Positions 17,115 through 25,718 of a stretch of DNA of 64,000 nucleotides are shown here, in pieces (the stretch's first letter is position 1; each line of letters starts with the position of its first letter). Below the pieces are notes generated by a model that was not told the DNA's origin, searched no databases, and saw only the letters and a list, made by a program, of their open reading frames with translations. The translations under genes and the position numbers were made by a program. The stretch comes from Gilliamella bombicola. Lineage in GTDB: Bacteria > Pseudomonadota > Gammaproteobacteria > Enterobacterales > Orbaceae. The stretch lies in the NCBI RefSeq assembly GCF_900094945.1, contig NZ_FMAQ01000010.1, positions 1 through 64,000 of the forward strand. Reading direction: 5' to 3'.

Positions 17115-17582
17115 TCAAACAATAAATCGCATAATAACCATTGCAATTAGTGCATTAAAAATACTGTTTAACATGAGTAAAGGCCAGTATTTTTTAGGTA
17201 CATCTGCAACGCCTAATAATCGTCCCATATATTGCAATTGTGAGCCCATTAAGAAAATAGCAGGAGCAAGAATGGTTATTGCTGTCGCATTGAGTGTGCC
17301 ACTAGTAAATAAGTTAACGGCAACACCAGTTCCCGCTGATGCTGATAACCATGCGGTCAATAGTACGGTAATGGCTTCGCCTGGTAGGCCAAAAATTTCC
17401 ATGACTGGTGCGCAATAAGTTCCAATAAATTGCATTATACCTAAACGTTTTAGAATTTCGGTGATAACAAATGCCATTAAGATGTTTGGCATTAAATTGT
17501 TAATGGCGATATTGAATCCTTTGCGTGCACCAATAACAAAGATATCTAAAGGGTTATTTGTTTGTTTTTGTGAATTACTCAT
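17115..17582 (-). CDS. yjiG: YjiG family membrane protein (nucleoside-recognition/Gate domain)
   Basis: 155-residue inner-membrane protein (E. coli YjiG about 153) with about four hydrophobic segments. Features are the AITVLLTAWLSASAGTGVAVNL segment and the conserved FLMGSQLQYMGRLLG stretch. It overlaps the end of yjiH by 8 bp and is probably co-translated. The two together are thought to form a split transporter of the spore-maturation/nucleoside-gate type. The substrate is not known. Confidence 0.85.
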   Translation of the reverse strand: MSNSQKQTNNPLDIFVIGARKGFNIAINNLMPNILMAFVITEILKRLGIMQFIGTYCAPVMEIFGLPGEAITVLLTAWLSASAGTGVAVNLFTSGTLNATAITILAPAIFLMGSQLQYMGRLLGVADVPKKYWPLLMLNSIFNALIAMVIMRFIV

Positions 17583-18231
17583 TGATAAAATCCTTTTTAT
17601 AAATTGAATTTAATACCAAGCGGACAAGTATAGCGCCAACAAATTTAAGCACTAACATAATGACAAGAGGAATAAAAATAGCCACGGTCATTGAGGCAAA
17701 TAATGCTGAACCAATCGAAAAGTAGTTATTGATTAAACCTGCACCAGAATATTGCCAAGCACTAATGATGATTAGATCCTTTTTGGTAATTTGCTTTTCG
17801 TCATATAATTCTTTGGTTAATACTGCACCTGCATCAGTACTTTGTAGATCGGTAATTAATGCAAGTCCAGTTTTGCCCGGAACACCTAAGATTGGTTTTA
17901 ATAATGGTGTTAACAATTTGTGTGCTGCACGGATTGTGCCGTAATGGGTAAAGATTTCTAACACGCCTAAAGCTAACATAACCGTTGGTATAAGAGATAA
18001 AGCAAAAATAAAGCCAGCTCTAGCACTGTTACCCCCTTCACCTACAAAGGTGTTCTTTTCAGGATGAAGCATGGTGCCAAATTTACCGCTTAAGCTAGTA
18101 AAATCAAATGCACCTAGCCATTCTTTTCCCTCTACATTAAAAAACAACCCCGAAAAAAACAAAATTGCCACTACCAGTGACACATAGGCTTTTATACCCA
18201 CTTTGAACTCATTGTCCGATTTTTTTGACAT
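17575..18231 (-). CDS. yjiH: YjiH family membrane protein (nucleoside-recognition/Gate domain)
   Basis: 218 residues (E. coli YjiH about 227). N-terminal membrane span (AYVSLVVAILFFSGLFF), then the Gate-domain segments IFALSLIPTVMLALGVLEI, LGVPGKTGLALITDLQSTDAGA and IISAWQYSGAGLINNYFSIG. It is first gene of the yjiH-yjiG-M20 operon. A GGAAG site precedes the ATG. Likely half of a two-protein importer working with the M20 enzyme downstream, which is an inference from the operon. Confidence 0.87.
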   Translation of the reverse strand: MSKKSDNEFKVGIKAYVSLVVAILFFSGLFFNVEGKEWLGAFDFTSLSGKFGTMLHPEKNTFVGEGGNSARAGFIFALSLIPTVMLALGVLEIFTHYGTIRAAHKLLTPLLKPILGVPGKTGLALITDLQSTDAGAVLTKELYDEKQITKKDLIIISAWQYSGAGLINNYFSIGSALFASMTVAIFIPLVIMLVLKFVGAILVRLVLNSIYKKDFINE

Positions 18232-18796
18232 GCTATCTTCCTTTTCATTTGATTTAAACTACTGATATATCCTATAAATGGTGATATTTTAGAAGTGTAA
18301 AAAAACGTCTACTTCATGTTTTACTTATAAAATAGCCCAAAAGTGCTATTTTATTATTCTATAACGATTCTAAATTAAATTGAAAAAGATATAACTATTT
18401 TTATTTTTTTCTAACAATTCATCTGTTTCGTTTATATCTTGCAAAAAAATCGGCCTATAAAGGTGGCAGAGGAGAGTTTGTATAAATGGTAAAATGTTGA
18501 ATTATACAATTTTGTCCTTGCCATTTGTAATTCTTCATTATAGAATCATTTACTTATTTGAAAAATAAGAATAAAAATTGTTAAGATGTTTCATAAACGT
18601 TAAGCGATTTTGGTTTAATCGTTAGGAGTATATAACAATTGACATCTTTTGGTGGCAGATCCTTTTATTTGCGAACCATCTTTTGTTTTGTCATTGCTTA
18701 TCAGCAATAGAGCATAATCAAGCATTATACTTAAAATAGATTGCAGTAAAAAAATAGATTGCTACGGCAAAAATAAAATAACGAAGCGAGGTAGCT
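18232..18796. other. Divergent intergenic region between yjiH and the SMR pair
   Basis: About 565 bp, very A+T-rich, with no gene. It holds a spaced inverted repeat (TTGTATAA / TTATACAA near 18478-18510) and a direct repeat of AAAATAGATTGC at 18733-18744 and 18751-18762, exactly 18 bp apart, just before the SMR genes. A small TTGC-TACG-GCAA hairpin overlaps the second repeat. No recognised riboswitch was found. Confidence 0.5.
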
Positions 18797-19120
18797 ATGT
18801 TTAGCGTGAATAGAGAGTGGGCATTTGTGATGCTGACCTGCTTTTTTGAATTATGTTGGATTCTAGGATTTAGTATCGCAACCGAGCTTTGGCAATGGGG
18901 TATTATTGTGTTTCTCATTGTTGTGGATTTTACGTTTTTGACTAATGCTTGTAAGACAATCCCTACAGGTACGGTTTATGCCATATTTTCGGGAGTTGGT
19001 GCAATTGGAGCAACTGCAATTGATATGTTGCTTTTTGGAAAAGAGATTAAATTAATTCAACTTTTTTTTGTAGCACTAATTATTATTGGTGTTATACAAC
19101 TCAAACGAGCCGATAGTTAA
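18797..19120 (+). CDS. SMR family efflux subunit 1 (YkkC/SugE-like)
   Basis: 107-residue four-helix membrane protein of the small multidrug resistance family. The essential membrane Glu of helix 1 is present (CFFELCWILGF), and helix 3 has the family motif PTGTVYAIFSGVGAIGAT, ending with IIIGVIQLKR. GAGG lies 7 bp before the ATG. It is followed 26 bp later by a second SMR gene, the arrangement of heterodimeric pairs such as YkkC/YkkD. The likely role is proton-coupled export of small cations. Whether the substrate is guanidinium or quaternary ammonium cannot be told from sequence. Confidence 0.87.
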   Translation: MFSVNREWAFVMLTCFFELCWILGFSIATELWQWGIIVFLIVVDFTFLTNACKTIPTGTVYAIFSGVGAIGATAIDMLLFGKEIKLIQLFFVALIIIGVIQLKRADS

Positions 19121-19146
19121 TATTATAATAAAGGACAATTTTAATC

Positions 19147-19461
19147 ATGGGATGGCTGTTGATATTGATCGCTTCAGTTTTTGAAGTTGCTGGTGCGATT
19201 GGCCTTAAGTTATATGCTGAGCAAAAAAATTTGTTTAGACTTGCGTTATATTGGGGGGGATTTTTTGTTTCTTTTGTCCTTTTTTATTTTTCGCTTCATT
19301 ATCTTGATTTAAGTATTGTATATCCTGTTTGGGTGGGGCTTGGTACATCGGGTGCTGTGTTAGCTAATATGTTGTTGTTTAATGAGCCTAGAAACTTTCC
19401 TCGTTTGTGTGGGCTTTCTATTATTATTATTGGTGTTGTGGGTTTACATGTTACTTTATGA
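19147..19461 (+). CDS. SMR family efflux subunit 2 (YkkD-like)
   Basis: 104 residues, four predicted helices, with helix-1 Glu in SVFEVAGAIGLKLY and helix-3 motif LSIVYPVWVGLGTSGAVLAN. It is the partner of the upstream SMR protein. The two differ in loop charge, as expected for subunits that insert in opposite orientations. AGGA precedes the ATG. The gene ends about 30 bp before the ahpC terminator, which points the other way. Confidence 0.87.
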   Translation: MGWLLILIASVFEVAGAIGLKLYAEQKNLFRLALYWGGFFVSFVLFYFSLHYLDLSIVYPVWVGLGTSGAVLANMLLFNEPRNFPRLCGLSIIIIGVVGLHVTL

Positions 19462-19486
19462 TTATTTTCTATTAATTTTTTGAGGA

Positions 19487-19514
19487 TAAAAAAAAAACCG
19501 GAGATAAACTCCGG
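19487..19514 (-). terminator. ahpC terminator
   Basis: Perfect 6-bp stem CCGGAG / CTCCGG around ATAAA. On the minus strand it is followed by an uninterrupted T-tract (A-run 19487-19497 on the plus strand). It lies about 45 bp past the ahpC stop. Confidence 0.85.
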
Positions 19515-19558
19515 CAATGTAAAATGTAAATGAAGATCATTGGATGAATAAACAGAAA

Positions 19559-20161
19559 TTAGATTTCGTTAGCATGCTCTTTTAAGAAACTAGCAACGCC
19601 GTTTGGATTCGCTTTCATGCCTTTTTTACCTTTTGTCCATTGCGCAGGACATACTTCGCCGTGCTCTTCATGGAATTGAAGTGCATCAACAATACGAATC
19701 ATTTCGTCAATGTTGCGACCAATAGGTAAATCGTTAATAGTTTCATGACGTACAATACCTTCTTTATCAATAAAGAATGAAGCACGTAATGCAACACCGG
19801 CTTCAGGATGTTCAATACCATAAGCTTGCATAATTGAGTGTTTAACATCGGCAACAATTGGGAATTTTACTTCGCCAATACCGCCTTTATCTTGTGGGGT
19901 ATTACGCCATGCATTGTGCACGTATTCTGAGTCCATTGAAACACCAATTACTTCAACTCCTCGTTTTTTAAATTCTTCTAGGCGGTGATCAAATGCAATA
20001 ATTTCTGATGGGCAAACAAAAGTGAAGTCCATTGGCCAAAAGAATACAACAGCATATTTACCTTGAATATGTTGTGATAAATTGAAGTTGTTAACTATTT
20101 CACCAGAACCTAAAACAGCTGCTGATGTGAAATCTGGTGCTTTACGAGTGACTAATGTCAT
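19559..20161 (-). CDS. ahpC: Peroxiredoxin, AhpC/TSA type
   Basis: Typical 2-Cys peroxiredoxin of 200 residues that reduces hydrogen peroxide and alkyl hydroperoxides in the cytoplasm. Peroxidatic Cys50 is in DFTFVCPSE and resolving Cys171 in HGEVCPAQW. The GGIGEVKFPIVAD segment and the C-terminal tail are the robust, sensitive-type features. Length and sequence are closer to the Vibrio/Pasteurellaceae TsaA-type proteins than to the 187-residue E. coli AhpC. No ahpF neighbour is seen, so a thioredoxin or glutaredoxin system probably recycles it (inference). GGAG precedes the start. Confidence 0.93.
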   Translation of the reverse strand: MTLVTRKAPDFTSAAVLGSGEIVNNFNLSQHIQGKYAVVFFWPMDFTFVCPSEIIAFDHRLEEFKKRGVEVIGVSMDSEYVHNAWRNTPQDKGGIGEVKFPIVADVKHSIMQAYGIEHPEAGVALRASFFIDKEGIVRHETINDLPIGRNIDEMIRIVDALQFHEEHGEVCPAQWTKGKKGMKANPNGVASFLKEHANEI

Positions 20162-20285
20162 GCGTTTTTTCTCCTATGTATTAGTGCAAATTTGTTTCTA
20201 CGTATTATAGCGATTTAAACTTATTGTCCAAGTTGTTATAAACAATTGATACCATAACTTTAAACTATTAATGTGTGAGTTATTG

Positions 20286-21590
20286 TTAGGCATTAATTAT
20301 TGATTTTTTGGGTTTGCCTTTATTTTTGGTATCTCGATGGCGTTGCTTTACTTTTTTCTTTTTGACATCTTCTTTTTTGTTGGCGTTTTTTAATTTTGCC
20401 TTTTGTGAAGGCTTTTTCTTAGTTGCTGGTTTTGGCGCTTTTGTTTTAGGACGCAATTCGTCAATTGTTCTTAATTTGATCGGTTCTTGAATGTAACGCT
20501 CAATTTTTTGTAGTAATTCGTTATCATGTGCTTCGACTAGTGTTATTGCAGTACCTTTTTTCCCAGCGCGAGCTGTGCGACCAATGCGGTGCAAGTAAAT
20601 ATCGGCGGTTTTCGGGGCATCAAAATTAATAACGTGGGTTATATCGTCAATATCAATCCCACGCGCTGCAACATCAGTTGCAACCAGTACATTAACGGTA
20701 TTATTACTAATTCTTTTGATTGCTTCGTTGCGTTTTGCTTGTACCATTTCGCCTTCTAAGTAGCAACTATGTATACCTGCTTGATGCAGCATGCTAACTA
20801 ATTCGTGCACACGTTCACGTTTACGAACAAATACAATTGTTTTTTTAAATTCTTCTTGTTTTAACAAATGAGTAAGCAGTGCTACTTTGTGAGTGAGATC
20901 GTCAGCACGATAATAAAATTGTAAGATCTTTTTGCGTTCTTTACGCGACGGGTCGGCGTTGATTTCGATTGGTGCATTCAAAATTCGACTAGCAAAATTA
21001 TGTAGTCCTTCGCCTTCAAGTGTCGCTGAGAATAATAAGGTTTGCTTACGCCAGCGAGTTTCGGCTGATATGGTTTCAACATCTTGCGAAAAGCCCATGT
21101 CTAGCATGCGATCCGCTTCATCTAAAATCAACATTTCAACAGCTCGACAATCAAAATTTTCTTCTTTTATATACTGTAATAAACGACCGGTTGTAGCAAT
21201 AACAATATCTTGATTTTTGCTAAATACTTCGGCGTGATTCATATACGCAACACCGCCGGTAATAGTTGCAATGCTTAAATGTGTCGATTCTGTTAATAAT
21301 TTGGCTTGTTCAGCAATTTGCATAGCAAGCTCACGTGTTGGTGTTAATATCAAAATGCGTGGTGGACCAGGTTTACGTCGTGGAAAATCCAATAAATGTT
21401 GTACAGCAGGAATTAAAAAAGCCAGTGTTTTACCGGTCCCAGTGGGAGCGGAACCTAAAATATCTTTGCCATCTAAAGCAACGGGAATGGTTTGCGCTTG
21501 TATAACTGTTGGAGTATTTATATTTTGTGCTTGAAGATTGTGAATTAATATATCATCTAATTCTAAATCAGAAAAAGTGTGTGCTGTCAT
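20286..21590 (-). CDS. srmB: DEAD-box ATP-dependent RNA helicase SrmB
   Basis: RNA helicase acting early in 50S ribosome assembly. From ATG 21590 it has 434 residues (E. coli SrmB 444), aligning from the first residues (MTAHTFSDLELDD). Q-motif, motif I SAPTGTGKT, PTRELAMQ, TGGVAYMNHAEVF, DEAD in LILDEADRMLDMGF, SAT, ARGIDI and HRIGRTARAG are all present. A long Lys-rich tail follows and contains the SrmB-specific KQRHRDTKN. The frame can be extended to 21653, but the added residues do not match the family. It is divergent from trmA. Confidence 0.96.
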   Translation of the reverse strand: MTAHTFSDLELDDILIHNLQAQNINTPTVIQAQTIPVALDGKDILGSAPTGTGKTLAFLIPAVQHLLDFPRRKPGPPRILILTPTRELAMQIAEQAKLLTESTHLSIATITGGVAYMNHAEVFSKNQDIVIATTGRLLQYIKEENFDCRAVEMLILDEADRMLDMGFSQDVETISAETRWRKQTLLFSATLEGEGLHNFASRILNAPIEINADPSRKERKKILQFYYRADDLTHKVALLTHLLKQEEFKKTIVFVRKRERVHELVSMLHQAGIHSCYLEGEMVQAKRNEAIKRISNNTVNVLVATDVAARGIDIDDITHVINFDAPKTADIYLHRIGRTARAGKKGTAITLVEAHDNELLQKIERYIQEPIKLRTIDELRPKTKAPKPATKKKPSQKAKLKNANKKEDVKKKKVKQRHRDTKNKGKPKKSIINA

Positions 21591-21950
21591 AGTGTTCTTG
21601 TTATCTAAAATTATAGGGCACATTATAACGGCAATTGTTATAACTACAATCAATAAAAGTGTGATGGATTATTATTCGTTCTTTGTGAGGTGTTTAATTG
21701 CTGGTAATTTTTTGTGATTTAACAGTCTGTCTGTATGTCTGATAATTATGCGCTTTATTTCAGCAAAACTTATCATCATTGGTTATTTATGGTAAGATTA
21801 AGGCGTGGTTATGCCATACGAAATGATTATTTGTTTACACTGTAGACATTAAATTAATTTAAATAGTTTGGTGTTTAACCATTTTATAAGCTAACGCAAA
21901 TTAATTTGGAATTTCATATTAAATAGTACTCCTATAATCACTACCAGATA
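21591..21950. other. Divergent intergenic region srmB/trmA
   Basis: 360 bp without a gene. It must hold promoters for both directions. A TCTGTCTGTATGTCTGATAA stretch near 21727 contains repeated TCTG units and a -10-like GATAAT. Nothing else stands out. Confidence 0.4.
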
Positions 21951-23054
21951 ATGACTATGACTGAATGTTTTTCGAATGATAACTATAATCAACAATTAGA
22001 AAAAAAAGTAGATAATTTAAAGGCATTGTTATCAGACTTTTCACTTCCCAAATTAGCAGTCTATTCATCGCCTATTAGCCATTATCGTATGCGTGCTGAG
22101 TTTAGAATCTGGCATGATGGCGAAGATCTTTATCATGTTATGTATGATAAAAAAACAAAAAAAAGGATTAGGGTCGATGAATTTCCTATCGCAACTAAAC
22201 TCATTAATCGAGCCATGCAAGCTATTTTGCCTTTGTTGCAACATAATCAGTTACTTCGCCATTTATTATTTCAAATTGATTATTTTTCGACGTTAAGTGG
22301 TCAGCTATTAATTACGCTTTTGTATCATAAAAAGTTAAATGATGCATGGATTATTGAAGCAAAAAAATTAAAAATGCAATTAGCTGAGCAGGGGATAGAT
22401 GTTCATATCGTTGGGCGAGCAAGTAATCAAAAAATTACCATAGATGTCGATTATGTTGATGAAGTTTTGCCTGTAATGGATAAAGTGTTCGTTTATCGTC
22501 AAGTCGAAAATAGTTTTACTCAGCCTAACGCTGCGGTAAATATTAAAATGCTACAGTGGGCTATATCAGTCACTAAAAACTCGTTAGGTGATTTACTTGA
22601 GTTTTATTGCGGTAATGGTAACTTTTCAATAGCACTGGCACAAAATTTTCGCAAAGTATTGGCTACCGAAATAGCTAAAGCATCGGTTTATTCAGCTCAG
22701 TATAATATTGCAGTTAATCATATTGATAACCTAATTATTGTACGATTGTCGGCCGAAGAATTTACTTGCGCAATTAAAAAAGAACGCGAGTTTAATCGTT
22801 TAAAAGGGATTAATTTAGATGATTATCAGTGTGATACGGTACTTGTTGATCCTCCCCGCAGTGGATTGGATTTAAATACCATTGATATATTGAAATCCTA
22901 TAAAACTATTATTTATATTTCGTGTAATCCTTATACACTGCGCGACAATTTGCAGCTACTGACTAAGACTCATTCAATCCAACATTTTGCTATGTTTGAT
23001 CAGTTTCCTTATACCGATCATATTGAAACAGGTATTGTGTTGTGTAAAAAGTAA
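21951..23054 (+). CDS. trmA: tRNA (uracil-5-)-methyltransferase
   Basis: Makes 5-methyluridine at position 54 in tRNA T-loops using SAM. 367 residues (E. coli 366), aligned throughout: [33 protein letters not shown] site [11 protein letters not shown], the catalytic motif VDPPRSGLD, and the nucleophile in ISCNPYTL. The C-terminal [11 protein letters not shown] is also kept. It starts at ATG 21951, and a second ATG at 21957 is equally possible because no clear Shine-Dalgarno decides. Confidence 0.97.
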   Translation: MTMTECFSNDNYNQQLEKKVDNLKALLSDFSLPKLAVYSSPISHYRMRAEFRIWHDGEDLYHVMYDKKTKKRIRVDEFPIATKLINRAMQAILPLLQHNQLLRHLLFQIDYFSTLSGQLLITLLYHKKLNDAWIIEAKKLKMQLAEQGIDVHIVGRASNQKITIDVDYVDEVLPVMDKVFVYRQVENSFTQPNAAVNIKMLQWAISVTKNSLGDLLEFYCGNGNFSIALAQNFRKVLATEIAKASVYSAQYNIAVNHIDNLIIVRLSAEEFTCAIKKEREFNRLKGINLDDYQCDTVLVDPPRSGLDLNTIDILKSYKTIIYISCNPYTLRDNLQLLTKTHSIQHFAMFDQFPYTDHIETGIVLCKK

Positions 23055-23168
23055 AAGAAAGTAAAAGAATGTAGAATATAGAGTATTATTTGCTAAAATA
23101 CTCCGACATCTATACCTAATTGCTTGCTGTTTCCAGTTTATATGCAAACTTTTACATCAATTTAGAAT

Positions 23169-23194
23169 AAAAAAAAACCCTAGATAAACTAGGG
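23169..23194 (-). terminator. Minus-strand terminator with no minus-strand gene upstream
   Basis: Perfect 6-bp stem CCCTAG / CTAGGG around ATAAA, the same design as the ahpC terminator. The T-tract (nine) is on the minus strand, and the plus-strand flank lacks one. It therefore terminates leftward transcription, although no leftward CDS lies between here and 25495. Confidence 0.7.
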
Positions 23195-23269
23195 TGCATT
23201 AAATTGCAAGGAATGGATGAAAGGAAATAAAACAATGAAACAGTAATGTCTAGCTTCATGAATCATTGT
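23169..23269 (-). ncRNA. Candidate small regulatory RNA (about 100 nt)
   Basis: Leftward transcription unit inferred from an extended -10 promoter on the minus strand (TGTTATAGT, complement of 23276-23284) and the intrinsic terminator at 23169-23194. The predicted RNA is about 100 nt and has no plausible ORF. Its middle is a pyrimidine-rich stretch (TTTCCTTTCATCC, then ATTCCTTGC) complementary to Shine-Dalgarno-like sequence, as in Hfq-dependent repressors. It matches no sRNA family I can recall. It lies between trmA and cusR and is divergent from cusR. The rest of 23055-23425 shows no gene. Confidence 0.4.
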
Positions 23270-23425
23270 GTGGCTACTATAACAAAGAAAAACCAACTAG
23301 TTGATGACATTATTATTACAAAATAGTCATAAATTTATCATGGTTGGTTTAGCGTCTGTCATTTATTCTATAGCATTGTTATGCAATTTCGGCAATCAGA
23401 TAAATAACAAAGGAAGTATTCAAAT

Positions 23426-24112
23426 ATGAAATTGTTAGTAGTTGAAGATGAGCAAAAAACAGGTGAATATCTTCGCCAAGGTTTAGTTGAATCTGGATTT
23501 GTTGTTGATCTAACAAATAATGGCCTTGATGGCTATCATCGAGCCATGACTGAAGACTATGATTTAATCATTTTAGATGTCATGTTGCCAGATATTGTTG
23601 GTTGGAAAATTGTTCAGTCATTGCGTGAAGCAGGTAAAGATGTCCAAATTATGTTGCTCACAGCTATGGGTAGTGTGGATGATAAAGTAAAAGGTCTTAA
23701 CTTAGGTGCAGATGATTATTTAGTAAAACCTTTTTCGTTTGCCGAATTATTAGCACGAGTTAAATCTCTGCTTCGTCGTAATGTTCCTCAGGTCAATAAT
23801 TCTCAATTGAGTATTGCTGATTTGGTCATGGATCTTCATAAACGAACAGTAACTCGTGGAGATAAACGTATCGATTTAACTAATAAAGAATTTTTATTGT
23901 TAGAGTATTTTTTACGGTATCCAGGAGAGGTGTTGCCTCGTTCCTTAATTGCGTCTCAAGTTTGGGATATGAATTTTGATAGCGACACTAATGTGATTGA
24001 TGTCGCGATTCGACGATTACGTAATAAAATTGATGCCGATTTTGAACCAAAGTTAATTCATACAGTTCGTGGAATGGGGTATAAGTTAGATGTCTTGGAT
24101 GAAAACGAGTAA
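23426..24112 (+). CDS. cusR: OmpR-family response regulator, CusR-like
   Basis: 228 residues (E. coli CusR 227). Receiver domain with VVEDE acidic pocket, phospho-acceptor Asp51 (LIILDVMLP), TA switch region and [18 protein letters not shown]. Winged-helix C-terminal domain with [14 protein letters not shown] and the CusR-specific stretch [19 protein letters not shown]. In E. coli it activates the copper/silver efflux operon cusCFBA. No such operon is in this window, so its targets are elsewhere or different. AGGAAG precedes the ATG. The stop codon lies inside the kinase gene. Confidence 0.88.
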   Translation: MKLLVVEDEQKTGEYLRQGLVESGFVVDLTNNGLDGYHRAMTEDYDLIILDVMLPDIVGWKIVQSLREAGKDVQIMLLTAMGSVDDKVKGLNLGADDYLVKPFSFAELLARVKSLLRRNVPQVNNSQLSIADLVMDLHKRTVTRGDKRIDLTNKEFLLLEYFLRYPGEVLPRSLIASQVWDMNFDSDTNVIDVAIRRLRNKIDADFEPKLIHTVRGMGYKLDVLDENE

Positions 24113-25502
24113 GTTAATCTCATTTCGTTTGCCGCTTGCTGTTTGTTTGTTAACAAGTGGTCTGCTTTATTGTTTCAGTTTTTTAATTGAACACTCTTTT
24201 GAAAAAATATCAATTCAACACAATGTCTCCGAACTTAATTCGGTTATTGATTCTATTGAACGCGAGCTTGTTTACTATTCTCCAGATGAGAATCGTGATG
24301 AGTTTATTCAGAATTTATTACTAATTTTAACTGGTCATCATCGTTTGTTTGTTTATGTTATTGATGATACAGGTAAAATTGTTTATCGAACCCGTGGTCC
24401 AAATTTAGCCTTTGCTAAAACTCAAATTGATTTTGATGCTATTATTAAAAATCACAGCACAGCTATTTGGAATCAAGATAAAGCATCGTATCGGGTTGCT
24501 GCGTCAAGCGTTGTTATTGAAAATGGTAAAAAATATACTACTATAGCTGCTGTTGGTCGTGACTTATATATTGAATTTATTCATCGATTACACGATGGTT
24601 TAGGATTACTTATTGGTATTGCTTGTATTTTGGCATTAATTGGTTCTTTTATTAGTATCTATTTTACTCAAAAACCCATAAATCGATTGATTAAAAAGAT
24701 CGAGAAAATTAATCTTAAAAGCTTGAATTACCGTATTCCTACATCTTTGGTTCCCATTAAATACGTTAGCTTAGTGAAAGCATTTAATCATATGCTTAAT
24801 CGTATGGAGGATGTGTTTCAGCGTCAACGAAATTTTACGGCAGATATTGCCCATGAAATGCGAACACCTATTACCAATCTAACAACACAAACACAAATTG
24901 TGCTTAGTAATGCTCGATCGACTAACGAATACCGTGAGATTTTATATTCTAATTTAGAAGAATACGAAAAAATGTCGCAGATGATTTCTGATATGCTATT
25001 TTTAGCACAAGCAGATAATCGTCAATTGGTACCCAATTTAATTGATATTGATTTACATAATATGATCACAATGATGTGTGAGTATTTTGAACCACTGGCT
25101 GATGAGAAAAATATCGTCTTTAACCTTGAAGGTAACTGTTCCCATATTCAAGGGGACAAGATGATGTTAGGGCGAGCAATTAGTAATATTTTATCCAATG
25201 CAATTCGTTATACACCAGAAAACCAAATTATCACAATAACTTTAAGTCAAGTCAGCGAAAAACGCATTAGGATCATTATTGCTAATCCGGGTAAAAAAAT
25301 TGATAGTAAACATTTACCACATCTTTTTGATCGGTTTTATCGGGTTGATGAGTCACGCCATCGTAATGGTAATGATAGTTCGGGTACAGGCATAGGGCTT
25401 GCGATCGTAAAATCCATTGTTGAAACGCATAAAGGCTCGATTTATGCTGAATCCGATGAGCAATCTACGAGATTTATTATTAGTTTACCAGCGACTATTT
25501 AA
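24090..25502 (+). CDS. cusS: Sensor histidine kinase, CusS-like
   Basis: 470 residues. Two membrane spans (residues about 12-30 and 168-190) flank a periplasmic domain, followed by HAMP, a HisKA domain with His255 ([13 protein letters not shown]), and an ATPase domain ([34 protein letters not shown]). The cytoplasmic half is very close to CusS. The periplasmic half is not: the His/Met-rich copper-binding loop of E. coli CusS (HGHGHMEH) is absent. The signal sensed may therefore differ. It overlaps cusR by 23 bp, which implies coupling. An in-frame ATG at 24099 is an alternative start. It converges with yaeP and overlaps it by 8 bp. Confidence 0.85.
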   Translation: MSWMKTSKLISFRLPLAVCLLTSGLLYCFSFLIEHSFEKISIQHNVSELNSVIDSIERELVYYSPDENRDEFIQNLLLILTGHHRLFVYVIDDTGKIVYRTRGPNLAFAKTQIDFDAIIKNHSTAIWNQDKASYRVAASSVVIENGKKYTTIAAVGRDLYIEFIHRLHDGLGLLIGIACILALIGSFISIYFTQKPINRLIKKIEKINLKSLNYRIPTSLVPIKYVSLVKAFNHMLNRMEDVFQRQRNFTADIAHEMRTPITNLTTQTQIVLSNARSTNEYREILYSNLEEYEKMSQMISDMLFLAQADNRQLVPNLIDIDLHNMITMMCEYFEPLADEKNIVFNLEGNCSHIQGDKMMLGRAISNILSNAIRYTPENQIITITLSQVSEKRIRIIIANPGKKIDSKHLPHLFDRFYRVDESRHRNGNDSSGTGIGLAIVKSIVETHKGSIYAESDEQSTRFIISLPATI

Positions 25503-25695
25503 CATCAAAGTCGCTGATCAATAAATTAGCTGCTGCATAAGCAGCTTTATCTTTTAGTTCTTGCGGTACGTGATCGTTACGAACAATGTCATCCAAAACT
25601 TGCATAACAGCCCCTAAGGCATCTTCAATGTAACCTAGATCATTACTGCCAATTTGTGCGTATTTTTCGCAAATAAGTTCGCTATATTTATTCAT
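25495..25695 (-). CDS. yaeP: UPF0253 family protein YaeP
   Basis: 66 residues, exactly the E. coli YaeP length, with matching segments KYSELICEKYAQIGSNDLGY and DKAAYAAANLLISD. It is a small cytoplasmic protein of unknown function. It lies 23 bp downstream of waaC on the same strand and is probably the last gene of the LPS heptose operon. Its 3' end overlaps the cusS 3' end by 8 bp. A GGAAAG site precedes the ATG. Confidence 0.92.
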   Translation of the reverse strand: MNKYSELICEKYAQIGSNDLGYIEDALGAVMQVLDDIVRNDHVPQELKDKAAYAAANLLISDFDVK

Positions 25696-25718
25696 TGCAT
25701 ACTTTCCTTTTGGTTAAC

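Noticed and set aside
18600-18796. Possible guanidine (ykkC or mini-ykkC) riboswitch before the SMR pair
   Set aside because: The gene pair would suit it, but I could not find the conserved ykkC core or the paired ACGR-loop hairpins. Only one UACG-loop stem is present.
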